A stretch of DNA of 45,682 nucleotides from Prevotella sp. (GTDB lineage Bacteria; Bacteroidota; Bacteroidia; Bacteroidales; Bacteroidaceae), in NCBI GenBank assembly GCA_024690505.1, contig JAILPA010000020.1:1-45682 (forward strand), read 5' to 3'. Below, piece by piece: positions 1 to 8,501 of the stretch. The position numbers and the translations under genes were made by a program. The notes beneath the pieces are model-generated. The model searched no databases. It saw only the letters and a program-made list of their open reading frames with translations, and had not been told where the DNA came from. Numbering within the stretch: the first letter of the stretch is position 1; each line of letters begins with the position of its first letter.

Positions 1-224
1 GGCCGTAGACAGGGCAGCCACGACTGCGTCACGCCAAGACCCCGCGTCTTGTTGTTGATGCCTCTCACCCCGAAATAATTTCATTCAAGCGTCTTGAAAC
101 AACTAGTTCAGCGGCCCAAAGGCGCTATAGGTGCAAGATGAGCATAGATCCTAAAGGCTATGCGTGAAATGAGGAATGTGAATTGGGAACACGTTGCCTT
201 CCCCTCAATACCACCGACTGCCGC
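1..224. other. Window edge, no firm gene
   Basis: I see no recognisable gene here. On the minus strand an ATG at 84 opens 28 codons that run off the left edge (beginning MKLFRGERHQ), co-directional with the GH31 gene. It could be the 5' end of a following gene, but I do not recognise it and no ribosome binding site stands out. Bases 85-224 look non-coding and contain the words aatgaggaatg and ctatag, of the low-complexity kind seen at other gene junctions in this window. Confidence 0.3.
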
Positions 225-3200
225 TCAGAGTTTAACACTGACCGCCTTTCCTTTGTAGACGACCACATGGCCCTGTGGCTGTCCGTCGGGTGAGGGCGCT
301 GCAGGGCTTTCCTTTGTGACCAGCACCACGTAGAAGCGGCGTTGCTTCAACATGCCGAGGAACGAGCCTTGGCGTGCGCCAATGGTGATGGTGCGGGTGG
401 CATCGTTGTAACTGACGGGGATGGTAGACCGCGCTCCCTGCTCGTAACTGTAGCTGGTGCCATCGTCTTCGTAGAGGAGGAACGTGCCATCGCGGCCGGC
501 ATAGACGTATAGGGTGACGGGGTCGGCGGGCTTCTGGTCGCTCCATTCCATATCGGGGCCGATGGGCAGGATGGCTCCCTCGGGCACGAAGACGGGGATG
601 CGCTCTAAGGGAGCATCAACGACTAACCGTCGATTAAATAATTGACGATTGACGTTTTGGCTGCCGCTCTCATTTTCCCCCTCAATGACTTTCTTGCCTG
701 TGTAAAAGTCGTACCACCCACATTGGAGTGGGAAGTAGACGGGGCGGCTGCGGGCTTTGTCGCGGCTGACGGGACATGCCATGAGTGCAGGGCCAAACAT
801 CCACTGGTCTTTAAGGTCGAGCACGGCAGGATCACTGCCATAGTCCATCACGAGAGCTCGCATCGGTGTGTAGTGGCTCAGGTTCACCCATCCAGCCATG
901 GAGTAGAGATAGGGCATGAGGCGGTAACGCAGACGGTCGTAGTATTGGAACGACTGGTAGGCAGGGTGTCCTTCGGGTGCTATGTGCCAGGGCTCGCGCA
1001 GTGGCCACTGGCCATGGGCTCGGTAGAGGGGTATGAAAGCACCCATCTGTGCCCAGCGCGTCTGCAGCTCGCGCCACTCGCGCAGATCGTCGCTCTCCTG
1101 GCCGGTGCGATCGAAGAGTCGCTGTGCCTGCTCGTAGCGTTTCTCCACGCAGAACCCTCCTTGATCCATGCCCCAGAAGGGTATGCCCGAAAGCGAGAAG
1201 TTCATGCCAGCAGTCATCTGTGCACGCATATCCTCCCAACGGGTGGCGATGTCGCCGCTCCAGGTAGCAGTGGCGTAGCGTTGCAGACCGGCAAAGCCGC
1301 TGCGGGTGAGAAGGAAGACACGTGGGATGTTGCCCTTCCTCTTGTGGGGGGCAAGTGTGGGTGACGAAGAGCGTTGACCTTCGTAGATGGCCTGCGCATT
1401 TACGAGAGCGTAGGCGTTGAAATATTCGGTGGAAGTGCCCAGGGCGGTGGGGCCGCAGAGGGCTTTGCGATACCACATGGGGGTGCAGTCGCGAACGTTG
1501 GGCTCTGAGGCGTCCATCCACCATGCATCTATATACTGACTATTTGACTGTTGCCTAATTATCGTTTTGCCGGGAAGACCGGTGTAGAGGTTGTCGTCCA
1601 TCTGCCGCCAGAAGACCTTGCGGGCTTCCTCGCTATAGGCATCGTAGAAGGAGCCACGGAAGCCGAGCCAGTCGTGAATGTCGTCGCGGATGGCCTGACG
1701 ATATATCCACCCGTTGGCATCGAGCTCACGGTAGTTGTCTACGGTATCGTAGAACTTCGGCCACACGCTGAGCATGAAGCGGCCGTGCATGGTGTGCACA
1801 GAGTCGACCATCTGCTGTGGGTCGGGATAGCGTGAGGCCTCGAAGCGATGTGAGCCCCAGGCATCGATGGGCCAGTAGTTCCAGTCCTGCACGATGTTGT
1901 CGATGGTGAGGTGGCGTCGCCGGAACTCGGACAGCGTCTGCAACAGCTCATCTTGCGTCTTATAGCGTTCGCGACTCTGCCAGTAGCCCAGTGTCCACTT
2001 GGGAAAGACGGGAGCGCGGCCTGTGAGGGTGCGATAGCCTGCTATGACGCTGTCCATGGTCTGTCCTGCAATGAAGTAGTAGTCCATGTCGCGTGCCATC
2101 TCGCACCAGATGCTGAGCCGCTGCTGCTCTTCGTTGGTGACAGGGGGCGCCACACGCAGTCCGCAGTAGCTTACGTCGCCGTCGGGCAACCACTCTATGC
2201 GCAGTTGCGCCTTGCGGTCAGTGGGCAGCTTGGCAGTGAACTTATAGGCGTTGGGGTTCCAGGCAGTGCGCCATCGCTGGGCCACTATCTCACGACCGTC
2301 TATATACACTGTGACGTAGCCGGCATAGTAGAGGATGAAGGAATAGTCGTGCAAGTGCTCCTGGGGAAAGGCTGTCCTGGGCTCGATGAATCCCTCGTAG
2401 ACCACGCTGGCTCCGTTCATACGGAAGCCCTGTGGCAGGTTCTTGATGCCACCAGACTCGGTCTGGGTAGCCAGCTGACTGGTAGCGGGACAGTCGTACT
2501 CGTAGTAAATACTGTCCTCCTGCCGCACAATCTGATGGCCGTCACGGTCGGTGTAGATGCCCGTCAGGTGGCCTTCGTTGCCATAGCGGTCGTAAAGACG
2601 GAAGACGTTGTTCAGCTGCGCGTAGTCGTCGGGCTTGCCGAAACGACAGTAGCTATAGGAGTCCCACAACAGGCCATAGCCTTTGTTCGACACGACGAAG
2701 GGGATGGACGCCTTGGTGTTATATTGGAACAGGTCTTCGTTGCGGCCTTTCAAGTTCAATTCCTCGCTCTGGTGCTGTCCCAGCCCGTAGAAGGCCTCAT
2801 CGGCAGGCGAGTCGAACACCATGTGCCACTGGATACCGTGCTTCAGGCTGTCGGCAATCGCCTCACAGCCATATTCACGAGGGGGGACGGTGAACTGACG
2901 AAACTGCTTGCCGCCCTCTTCGGCCTCGTGAAGGAGCAGGCGGCCCCTGGAGTCGTAGAAGGTCACGACACCGGTCGCCTGGCTCACCACGGCTTTCAGT
3001 GACGCGGTGGCCACCACCACGTCATCGCCCTGTTCGCAAACGGTGAACGGCGTCGCTGTCTGCAGCGCCTTGTCGACAATCATTAGACTCTTGGGCTTCC
3101 AGGGCAGCAGACTGTCGCTCGTTGCCCGAACACGTATGATGTCTGCGTTCACCATTTGCAGACGCACCACGCGAGCCTGTCCGCTGTCAGGACGTACGGT

Positions 3201-3293
3201 CACGGTCTGCCCTTGCTTCTCAAAATGAGATGTGGCTGCAGCACCCGACCATGTCAGTGCAACAGCCACAAGGAGTAATGTCAATCGTTTCAT
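225..3293 (-). CDS. GH31 glycoside hydrolase with PA14 insert, probable alpha-xylosidase
   Basis: This is a secreted retaining alpha-glycosidase of family GH31. A Sec signal peptide spans about residues 1-20 (MKRLTLLLVAVALTWSGAAA). The N-terminal beta-sandwich is interrupted at about residues 288-385 by a PA14-like domain, and the TIM barrel follows at about 410-800. The nucleophile is D594 in WWMDASEPN and the acid/base is D681 in WSGDI. The C-terminal part carries a DUF5110-like beta domain. A PA14 insert is known from bacterial alpha-xylosidases acting on xyloglucan oligosaccharides, so alpha-xylosidase is the best guess; alpha-glucosidase or alpha-galactosidase is not excluded. The gene lies 19 bp downstream of the GH53 gene and probably shares its transcript. 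Two loops contain unusual low-complexity segments, at about residues 580-590 (before the nucleophile) and 877-890. Confidence 0.93.
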   Translation of the reverse strand: MKRLTLLLVAVALTWSGAAATSHFEKQGQTVTVRPDSGQARVVRLQMVNADIIRVRATSDSLLPWKPKSLMIVDKALQTATPFTVCEQGDDVVVATASLKAVVSQATGVVTFYDSRGRLLLHEAEEGGKQFRQFTVPPREYGCEAIADSLKHGIQWHMVFDSPADEAFYGLGQHQSEELNLKGRNEDLFQYNTKASIPFVVSNKGYGLLWDSYSYCRFGKPDDYAQLNNVFRLYDRYGNEGHLTGIYTDRDGHQIVRQEDSIYYEYDCPATSQLATQTESGGIKNLPQGFRMNGASVVYEGFIEPRTAFPQEHLHDYSFILYYAGYVTVYIDGREIVAQRWRTAWNPNAYKFTAKLPTDRKAQLRIEWLPDGDVSYCGLRVAPPVTNEEQQRLSIWCEMARDMDYYFIAGQTMDSVIAGYRTLTGRAPVFPKWTLGYWQSRERYKTQDELLQTLSEFRRRHLTIDNIVQDWNYWPIDAWGSHRFEASRYPDPQQMVDSVHTMHGRFMLSVWPKFYDTVDNYRELDANGWIYRQAIRDDIHDWLGFRGSFYDAYSEEARKVFWRQMDDNLYTGLPGKTIIRQQSNSQYIDAWWMDASEPNVRDCTPMWYRKALCGPTALGTSTEYFNAYALVNAQAIYEGQRSSSPTLAPHKRKGNIPRVFLLTRSGFAGLQRYATATWSGDIATRWEDMRAQMTAGMNFSLSGIPFWGMDQGGFCVEKRYEQAQRLFDRTGQESDDLREWRELQTRWAQMGAFIPLYRAHGQWPLREPWHIAPEGHPAYQSFQYYDRLRYRLMPYLYSMAGWVNLSHYTPMRALVMDYGSDPAVLDLKDQWMFGPALMACPVSRDKARSRPVYFPLQCGWYDFYTGKKVIEGENESGSQNVNRQLFNRRLVVDAPLERIPVFVPEGAILPIGPDMEWSDQKPADPVTLYVYAGRDGTFLLYEDDGTSYSYEQGARSTIPVSYNDATRTITIGARQGSFLGMLKQRRFYVVLVTKESPAAPSPDGQPQGHVVVYKGKAVSVKL

Positions 3294-3312
3294 GGGGATG
3301 GGACCAGGGAAG

Positions 3313-4596
3313 CTATCGAATCGGTCTGATGATCACTTTGCGGCCCTCATGGAGATAGATGCCGGACTTGGCTGGCTGCTCGCTGAGCCGCTGACCATTG
3401 AGGTTATACCAAGCACCGGGAGCATCGGGAGCGGAAAGTTGACTTCCACCGATGCCAGCATCAGCAGGCAGATAGTCTTTCAGCACATACAGCCCGGGAT
3501 GGGCACGGTGGGTGGTGTTGTTCCATAGTCCGCGGTTCACCCAGTCCTTGAGCACAACGTTTCTGGGGCCATTGCCGTTCTCCTCGGGGAACCACCAGTA
3601 GAGTCCGTTCACGTTGGTGTGATTCTTCAGCTCGTCAATGAGACTGCTGGCGAAGGCGGCCTGACCGTCAGGACTGACGGCCCACACCGAGGAAAAGTCG
3701 GTGAAGCTGCTGCTGGCAGCGGGCTGATACTGATAGTAATAGGCTGTCTCCACTATCTGAACGGTCTTCTCGGGTAGGTTCTGTGCCAGCATGTTCAGGG
3801 TGTTGCCAAGGGTGGCGAGGCCGCCGTGCCAGAAGGGGTAGTAGCTCAGTCCGATGACGTCGTAGTCGACGGCTGCCAGCCGTTTATAGAGGTCTACGGT
3901 GTACTGTGGCTTGCCTGCGCGTTCCGTATGTATAATAATCTTTGCCTGCGGACACACCTCGCGGCAGGCTTTTGCTGCCTGTGAGAGCAGAGTCTTGAAA
4001 CGTGTCCAGTTGGCTTCGGCCGAAGCTGAGAAGCATTGCTTCAGCGAGGAACTGCCATAGGCACCCCACAACATACCGTAGCTGATCTCGTTGCCCGTCT
4101 GGATGAAATCGGGCGTGGCACCGGCCTCGACAAGTTTCTCAAGACACTCTTTAGTATAGCTGTAAATTCGTTCATATAAATCATTGTCGTTCAACGCCTT
4201 CCATGCAGCCGGAGTCCACTGGTTAGAGGGGTCGGCCCAAGTATCGCTATAATGGAAATCAAGCATGAAGGCAAAGCCCTCGGCCTTGATGCGCTTTGCC
4301 AGCCGGACAACGTAGTCGATGTCCTGACACACCTGAGGGTCGGCAGCGCCATTGGGATGCTGTTTAGTGGGGTTGACAAACAGGCGCACCCTCAAAGCAT
4401 TCCAGCCCACGGCCTCACTCTTCATGTATTTCAGCACGTCGTCAATCTTTTTGCCTTGCTGGTCATAGTAGGCCACGTTGTTATCTTCGTAGCTCTGTAG
4501 CTGCGAGATGTCCCCGCCCACATAGATGGTATTCTGTGCATGGACACTGAAAGATGCCGCCAGGGCAACAATAAGCAGATGTAGTTTCGTCTTCAT
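3313..4596 (-). CDS. GH53 arabinogalactan endo-beta-1,4-galactanase
   Basis: This secreted endo-galactanase cleaves beta-1,4-galactan, the side chain of pectin rhamnogalacturonan I. I start it at 4596 (MKTKLHLLIV...), which gives a clean signal peptide ending VHAQ. The frame is open upstream to 4659, but that extension overlaps the promoter. GH53 hallmarks are the acid/base E170 in QTGNEIS and the nucleophile E283 in QIVETAY. The barrel starts with NTIYVGGDIS and ends near WWFPEENGNG. The last ~30 residues (YNLNGQRL...GIYL...GRKVII) are the short C-terminal tail common on secreted Prevotella/Bacteroides enzymes. Length is 427 residues, normal for the family plus tail. It is first in a two-gene operon with GH31. 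Confidence 0.94.
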   Translation of the reverse strand: MKTKLHLLIVALAASFSVHAQNTIYVGGDISQLQSYEDNNVAYYDQQGKKIDDVLKYMKSEAVGWNALRVRLFVNPTKQHPNGAADPQVCQDIDYVVRLAKRIKAEGFAFMLDFHYSDTWADPSNQWTPAAWKALNDNDLYERIYSYTKECLEKLVEAGATPDFIQTGNEISYGMLWGAYGSSSLKQCFSASAEANWTRFKTLLSQAAKACREVCPQAKIIIHTERAGKPQYTVDLYKRLAAVDYDVIGLSYYPFWHGGLATLGNTLNMLAQNLPEKTVQIVETAYYYQYQPAASSSFTDFSSVWAVSPDGQAAFASSLIDELKNHTNVNGLYWWFPEENGNGPRNVVLKDWVNRGLWNNTTHRAHPGLYVLKDYLPADAGIGGSQLSAPDAPGAWYNLNGQRLSEQPAKSGIYLHEGRKVIIRPIR

Positions 4597-4646
4597 AGCA
4601 ATAATTATTTTGTATTCAAACTTGGTTTTGCACTCAAACTTGGCTG

Positions 4647-4677
4647 CAAAAGTAATCAAAATATCTGAGTCGGCAAA
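4647..4677 (-). promoter_or_regulatory. Bacteroidota-type promoter for the GH53-GH31 operon
   Basis: On the minus strand TTTG (4677-4674) is followed after 19 bp by TACTTTTG (4654-4647). This matches the Bacteroidetes sigma consensus TTTG / TAnnTTTG. It lies about 50 bp before the GH53 start codon. Confidence 0.65.
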
Positions 4678-4771
4678 GTTTTTCTGTCGAAATTTGGCGT
4701 TCGGCTTCTCGCCACACCATGCAGAAGCAAATTTTTCGCTTTTCGCTTTTCACTTTTTCGGAGGAAAGTGT

Positions 4772-4779
4772 TACCTTTG
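4772..4779 (+). promoter_or_regulatory. -7 element TACCTTTG upstream of the SDR gene
   Basis: TACCTTTG is a perfect -7 element for Bacteroidetes promoters and lies 72 bp before the SDR start codon. The -33 region is only T-rich (TTTTT around 4753-4757). Together with the minus-strand promoter at 4647-4677 it makes this a divergent promoter region. Confidence 0.5.
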
Positions 4780-4850
4780 CAGCGACATAGGAAATGGCGA
4801 GCTCCAATCACGATCGCAGACAAACAACAACAATCAATAACTCATTGTAT

Positions 4851-5558
4851 ATGAAAGAGAAAAGAGCCATTGTCACAGGTGCTTCTTCAGGCATAGGACG
4901 CGAGGTCGCCCTCCTGTTGCAGGAGAAAGGATGGATAGTGGGTGCAGCTGCTCGGCGCATAGGAATGCTCAGCAACTTCGAGCACAAAGCACAGATTGAC
5001 GTGACGACTGCCGACGCTGGCGAGCAGCTGCTGAAGCTGATAGAAGAAATTGGCGGCATGGATCTCTATTTCCATGCTTCCGGCATTGGACAACAGAACC
5101 GAGACCTGAAAGAGGAGATCGAGATGGGCACCGTGAGAACAAATGCCGATGGGTTTACACGCATGGTCGGCGCAGCCTTCCGCTACATGGCCGACCATGA
5201 CGGCGGCCACATTGCCGTCATCTCGAGCATTGCTGGCACGAAGGGCTTGGGCCCTGCCCCATCCTATTCGGCTACAAAAGCCTTTCAGAACACATATATT
5301 CAAGCACTGGAGCAACTGGCAAACGCCCGCCGACTGAACATCGGTTTCACCGACCTGCGTCCAGGTTTTGTCGACACCGACCTGCTGAACGACGGCAACC
5401 ACTACCCTATGCTATTAGACAAAACAAAAGTGGCCCGCGACATGGTGAGGTCGGTAGAGCGACGCCGACATGTGCGCGTCATCGACTGGCGCTGGCGGGC
5501 TCTCACAGCCCTGTGGCAGCGCTTACCCCGCTGGCTGTGGCGGCGGCTCAAACTATGA
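4851..5558 (+). CDS. Short-chain dehydrogenase/reductase (SDR)
   Basis: This is a classical SDR oxidoreductase of 235 residues. The N-terminal Rossmann motif is TGASSGIG (residues about 9-16). The catalytic serine lies in ISSIAG and the catalytic pair in YSATK. LRPGFVDTD follows the active site, as usual in the family. I start at 4851 (MKEKRAIVTG) because SDRs begin just before the first beta strand. The frame is open from 4794, but that stretch is AT-rich leader. The C-terminus is basic and tryptophan-rich (WRWRALTALWQRLPRWLWRR), which may be a membrane-associating tail. The substrate cannot be told from sequence. It is a single gene, transcribed away from GH53. Confidence 0.9.
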   Translation: MKEKRAIVTGASSGIGREVALLLQEKGWIVGAAARRIGMLSNFEHKAQIDVTTADAGEQLLKLIEEIGGMDLYFHASGIGQQNRDLKEEIEMGTVRTNADGFTRMVGAAFRYMADHDGGHIAVISSIAGTKGLGPAPSYSATKAFQNTYIQALEQLANARRLNIGFTDLRPGFVDTDLLNDGNHYPMLLDKTKVARDMVRSVERRRHVRVIDWRWRALTALWQRLPRWLWRRLKL

Positions 5559-5605
5559 AATAGTGTTAAATTCACACACTCACATTGCTTTTTTACCGAT
5601 AGTGC

Positions 5606-5636
5606 TTGGTGGTATCAGGAAAAAATTGTAATTTTA
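5606..5636 (+). promoter_or_regulatory. Candidate promoter of the arabinose operon
   Basis: TTGG (5606-5609), a 19-bp spacer and TAATTTTA (5629-5636) resemble the Bacteroidetes -33/-7 pair, with the last -7 base differing. It lies 55 bp upstream of the mutarotase lipoprotein gene, the first gene of the arabinose operon, and is the only promoter-like sequence in this gap. Confidence 0.4.
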
Positions 5637-5691
5637 CACCCTAAAATTGCACTAAGCAAAAGAATACACAATACTATAAAACCCCAAAACA

Positions 5692-6954
5692 ATGAAAACG
5701 CTTAAGAAAACATTCCTGGGAATCAGCGCTGTAGCAGCACTGACACTTACTGCGTGCGGCTCGGCTGACAAGAAGCAGGCCGCCAATGGTGAACAGAACG
5801 GCGAACAGGCCACTGAGGCCACGACCGAGAGTAATGAGACCGCCGACAAGGCAGAGCTGACCCTCTCGGGCCTCGATGCTGCCAAGTTCGACACCATCAT
5901 CAACGGGAAGACCGTTAAGCTCTTCACCCTGAAGAACCAGAACGGCATGGAAGTCTGCATTACTAACTACGGCGGACGTGTAGTCTCGCTTGTTGTGCCC
6001 GACAAGAACGGCAAACCCACCGACGTGGTACTGGGCTTTGACAACATTGGCCAGTATGCCGACACGCAGAACACACCCACCGACTACGGCTCATCCGTAG
6101 GACGCTATGCCAACCGCATCAACATGGGTAAATTCACCCTCGATGGCAAAGTGTATCAGCTGAAGCAGAACGACAAGCACGACGGCGGGCGCGACCACTG
6201 CCTGCACGGCGGCGGCGATACGGGCTGGATGAACCAAGTATACGAAGCCGAGCAGACCGATGACCAGACGCTGAAGCTGACCATCGTTGCCCAGGATGGC
6301 GAGAACGGATTCCCCGGCACCGTGACGGCTACCACCACCTACCGTGTGACTGACGACAACACGCTCGATATCACATGGGAAGCCACGACCGACAAGGCCA
6401 CCATCATCAACCAGACAAACCACAACTACTATAACCTGAGCGGCGACCTCGAAAAGCCTGGCTACGACCAGGTGCTCTACGTCAATGCAGACAACTTTAC
6501 CGAGAGCGATGAGAGCTATATGCCCACAGGCAAGATCCTCAGCGTAGAGGGAACGCCTATGGACTTCCGTAACCCCCACCCCGTCGGCGACAGCATCAAG
6601 TCGGACTACTATCAGGTGAAGAATGCTCATGGCTACGACCACAACTGGTGTCTGAACACCAAGGGCGACGACTCGAAGGTGTGCGCTTCACTCTATAGCC
6701 CCAAGACCGGCATCTTCATGGAGATGTATACTAACGAACCCGGTGTACAGGTCTATACCGGCAACTTCCAAGGCGTAAACGGCGAAGAGAACATTGTGCG
6801 CAAGCTTGGCAAGAAATATCCTCAGCACGTCAGCATCTGCCTGGAGAGCCAGAAGTATCCCGACAGCCCCAACCATCCCGAATGGGCCAGCCCCGTGCTG
6901 AAGCCCGGCGAGAAATACTACAGCCACGCTGCCTATAAGTTCTCTGTGAAATAA
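5692..6954 (+). CDS. galM: Aldose 1-epimerase (mutarotase), lipoprotein
   Basis: This enzyme interconverts alpha and beta anomers of aldoses. The N-terminus is a lipoprotein signal with lipobox LTAC (C22), then a low-complexity Glu/Ala/Thr linker to about residue 52, so the enzyme is membrane-anchored outside the cytoplasm. Family motifs are RYANRI, CLHGG, the catalytic His in TNHNYYNL (H244) and the catalytic Glu in CLESQKYPDSPNHP (E385). It is the first gene of the arabinose operon, 34 bp before the MFS transporter. Its role is probably to supply the anomer the transporters and isomerase prefer. Family assignment is firm; the sugar is inferred from its neighbours. Confidence 0.94.
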   Translation: MKTLKKTFLGISAVAALTLTACGSADKKQAANGEQNGEQATEATTESNETADKAELTLSGLDAAKFDTIINGKTVKLFTLKNQNGMEVCITNYGGRVVSLVVPDKNGKPTDVVLGFDNIGQYADTQNTPTDYGSSVGRYANRINMGKFTLDGKVYQLKQNDKHDGGRDHCLHGGGDTGWMNQVYEAEQTDDQTLKLTIVAQDGENGFPGTVTATTTYRVTDDNTLDITWEATTDKATIINQTNHNYYNLSGDLEKPGYDQVLYVNADNFTESDESYMPTGKILSVEGTPMDFRNPHPVGDSIKSDYYQVKNAHGYDHNWCLNTKGDDSKVCASLYSPKTGIFMEMYTNEPGVQVYTGNFQGVNGEENIVRKLGKKYPQHVSICLESQKYPDSPNHPEWASPVLKPGEKYYSHAAYKFSVK

Positions 6955-6988
6955 TCGTAATTCGTAATTCATCATTCGAAATTTAATT

Positions 6989-8476
6989 ATGACACAATCA
7001 GAAAACGGTAGCCGCAGCTACCTCATTGGCATCGTGATGGTGGCCGTCTTGGGCGGACTGCTCTTCGGCTACGACACGGCTGTTATCTCTGGCGCCGAGA
7101 AAGGTCTACAGGCCTTCTTTATGGGTGCCGATGACTTCACCTATACCGACGGCTGGCACGGTTTCACTTCGTCTACAGCCCTTATCGGCTGTATTATCGG
7201 ATCGGCACTCTCAGGACTTTTTGCCACGCGCTTAGGACGCAAGAAGTCATTGATAGTGGCAGGCCTGCTCTTTTTCATCTCTGCATTGGGTTCGATGAGG
7301 CCTGAATTTCTGTTCTTCGAGTATGGCAAGCCAACAGAATCGCTGATCTACATGTTTAACTTCTACCGCATCATCGGTGGCATCGGCGTGGGTCTGGCCT
7401 CGGCCATCTGCCCGATGTATATCGGTGAGGTGGCTCCGTCGAACATTCGCGGTATGCTGGTCTCTTGGAACCAGTTCGCCATTATCTTCGGCCAGTTAGT
7501 GGTATACTTCGTCAATTTCTTCATCCTTGGTTCGCACACCAACCCTGTCATCGAGTCCATCGGACAGGGAGTAAACGCCATTGCACCAGGCAGTGACCCC
7601 TGGACAATCACTACCGGATGGCGCTACATGTTCGGCTCTGAGGCCATACCCGCAGGACTCTTCGCCCTGCTCATCTGCTTCGTGCCCGAGACGCCGCGCT
7701 ATCTGGTCAGCATTGGCAAGGACGAGAAGGCATTAGGCATCCTGTCGCGTATCAACGGTGCTACGAAAGCACAGCAGATTCTGAAAGACATTAAGGGGAC
7801 CATGACTGTGAAGACTGAGAAGCTGATGACCTATGGTGTGATGTGCATCTTCATCGGCATCATGCTCTCTGTGTTCCAGCAGGCTGTCGGCATCAACGCA
7901 GTGCTCTATTTCGGTCCACGCATTTTCGAGGCCATGGGTATGGAGAACCCGATGTTAACCCCGCTGCAATACCAGATACTCATGGGTATTGTCAATATCC
8001 TGTTCACACTCGTCGCCATCTTCACTGTCGAGAAGCTTGGCCGCAAGCCCTTGCTCATCAGTGGCTCATTAGGCATGGCGATAGGAGCGATAGGAGCAGC
8101 CGTGACATTCGGTCATAACGAGCTGTTGACAGTTATCTTCATTCTGGTTTACACTGCATCATTCATGTTCTCATGGGGTCCCATCACGTGGGTGCTCATT
8201 GCTGAGATCTTCCCCAACACCATCCGTGGCGGCGCTGTTGCCATCGCTGTGGCCTTCCAGTGGATATTCAACTTCATTGTAAGCTCCACCTTCATTCCCA
8301 TGTTCAACATGCACCTGTCAGAGGGTGACGCCTTCGGCCACTGGTTTACCTACGGCCTCTACGGCATCATCTGCGTTGTAGCTGCCATCTTTGTCTGGAA
8401 GCTCGTGCCTGAGACCAAAGGCAAGACACTGGAAGACATGACCAGCATGTGGAAAAACCGTCAAAAGAACAAATAA
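6989..8476 (+). CDS. MFS sugar/H+ symporter (XylE/AraE-like)
   Basis: This is a 12-helix sugar porter of the major facilitator superfamily, 495 residues. Diagnostic motifs are GYDTAVISG in helix 1, RLGRKKS in loop 2-3, PETPRYL at the end of helix 6, QQAVGINAVLYF in helix 7, KLGRKPLL in loop 8-9, and VPETKGKTLEDM after helix 12. These place it with D-xylose and L-arabinose proton symporters. Its place inside the ara operon favours arabinose, though xylose cannot be excluded. It is followed 25 bp later by a second, sodium-coupled sugar transporter, so the operon encodes two energetically different uptake routes. Confidence 0.93.
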   Translation: MTQSENGSRSYLIGIVMVAVLGGLLFGYDTAVISGAEKGLQAFFMGADDFTYTDGWHGFTSSTALIGCIIGSALSGLFATRLGRKKSLIVAGLLFFISALGSMRPEFLFFEYGKPTESLIYMFNFYRIIGGIGVGLASAICPMYIGEVAPSNIRGMLVSWNQFAIIFGQLVVYFVNFFILGSHTNPVIESIGQGVNAIAPGSDPWTITTGWRYMFGSEAIPAGLFALLICFVPETPRYLVSIGKDEKALGILSRINGATKAQQILKDIKGTMTVKTEKLMTYGVMCIFIGIMLSVFQQAVGINAVLYFGPRIFEAMGMENPMLTPLQYQILMGIVNILFTLVAIFTVEKLGRKPLLISGSLGMAIGAIGAAVTFGHNELLTVIFILVYTASFMFSWGPITWVLIAEIFPNTIRGGAVAIAVAFQWIFNFIVSSTFIPMFNMHLSEGDAFGHWFTYGLYGIICVVAAIFVWKLVPETKGKTLEDMTSMWKNRQKNK

Positions 8477-8501
8477 ACAAAAGTAACAATAAAACATCAT
8501 T

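Noticed and set aside
1911..3002. 363-codon plus-strand frame opposite GH31
   Set aside because: Shadow frame with no domain; GH31 motifs on the other strand are complete.
4597..4659. Longer N-terminus for the GH53 protein from 4659
   Set aside because: It would place the -7 promoter element inside the coding region and put 21 residues before a normal signal peptide.
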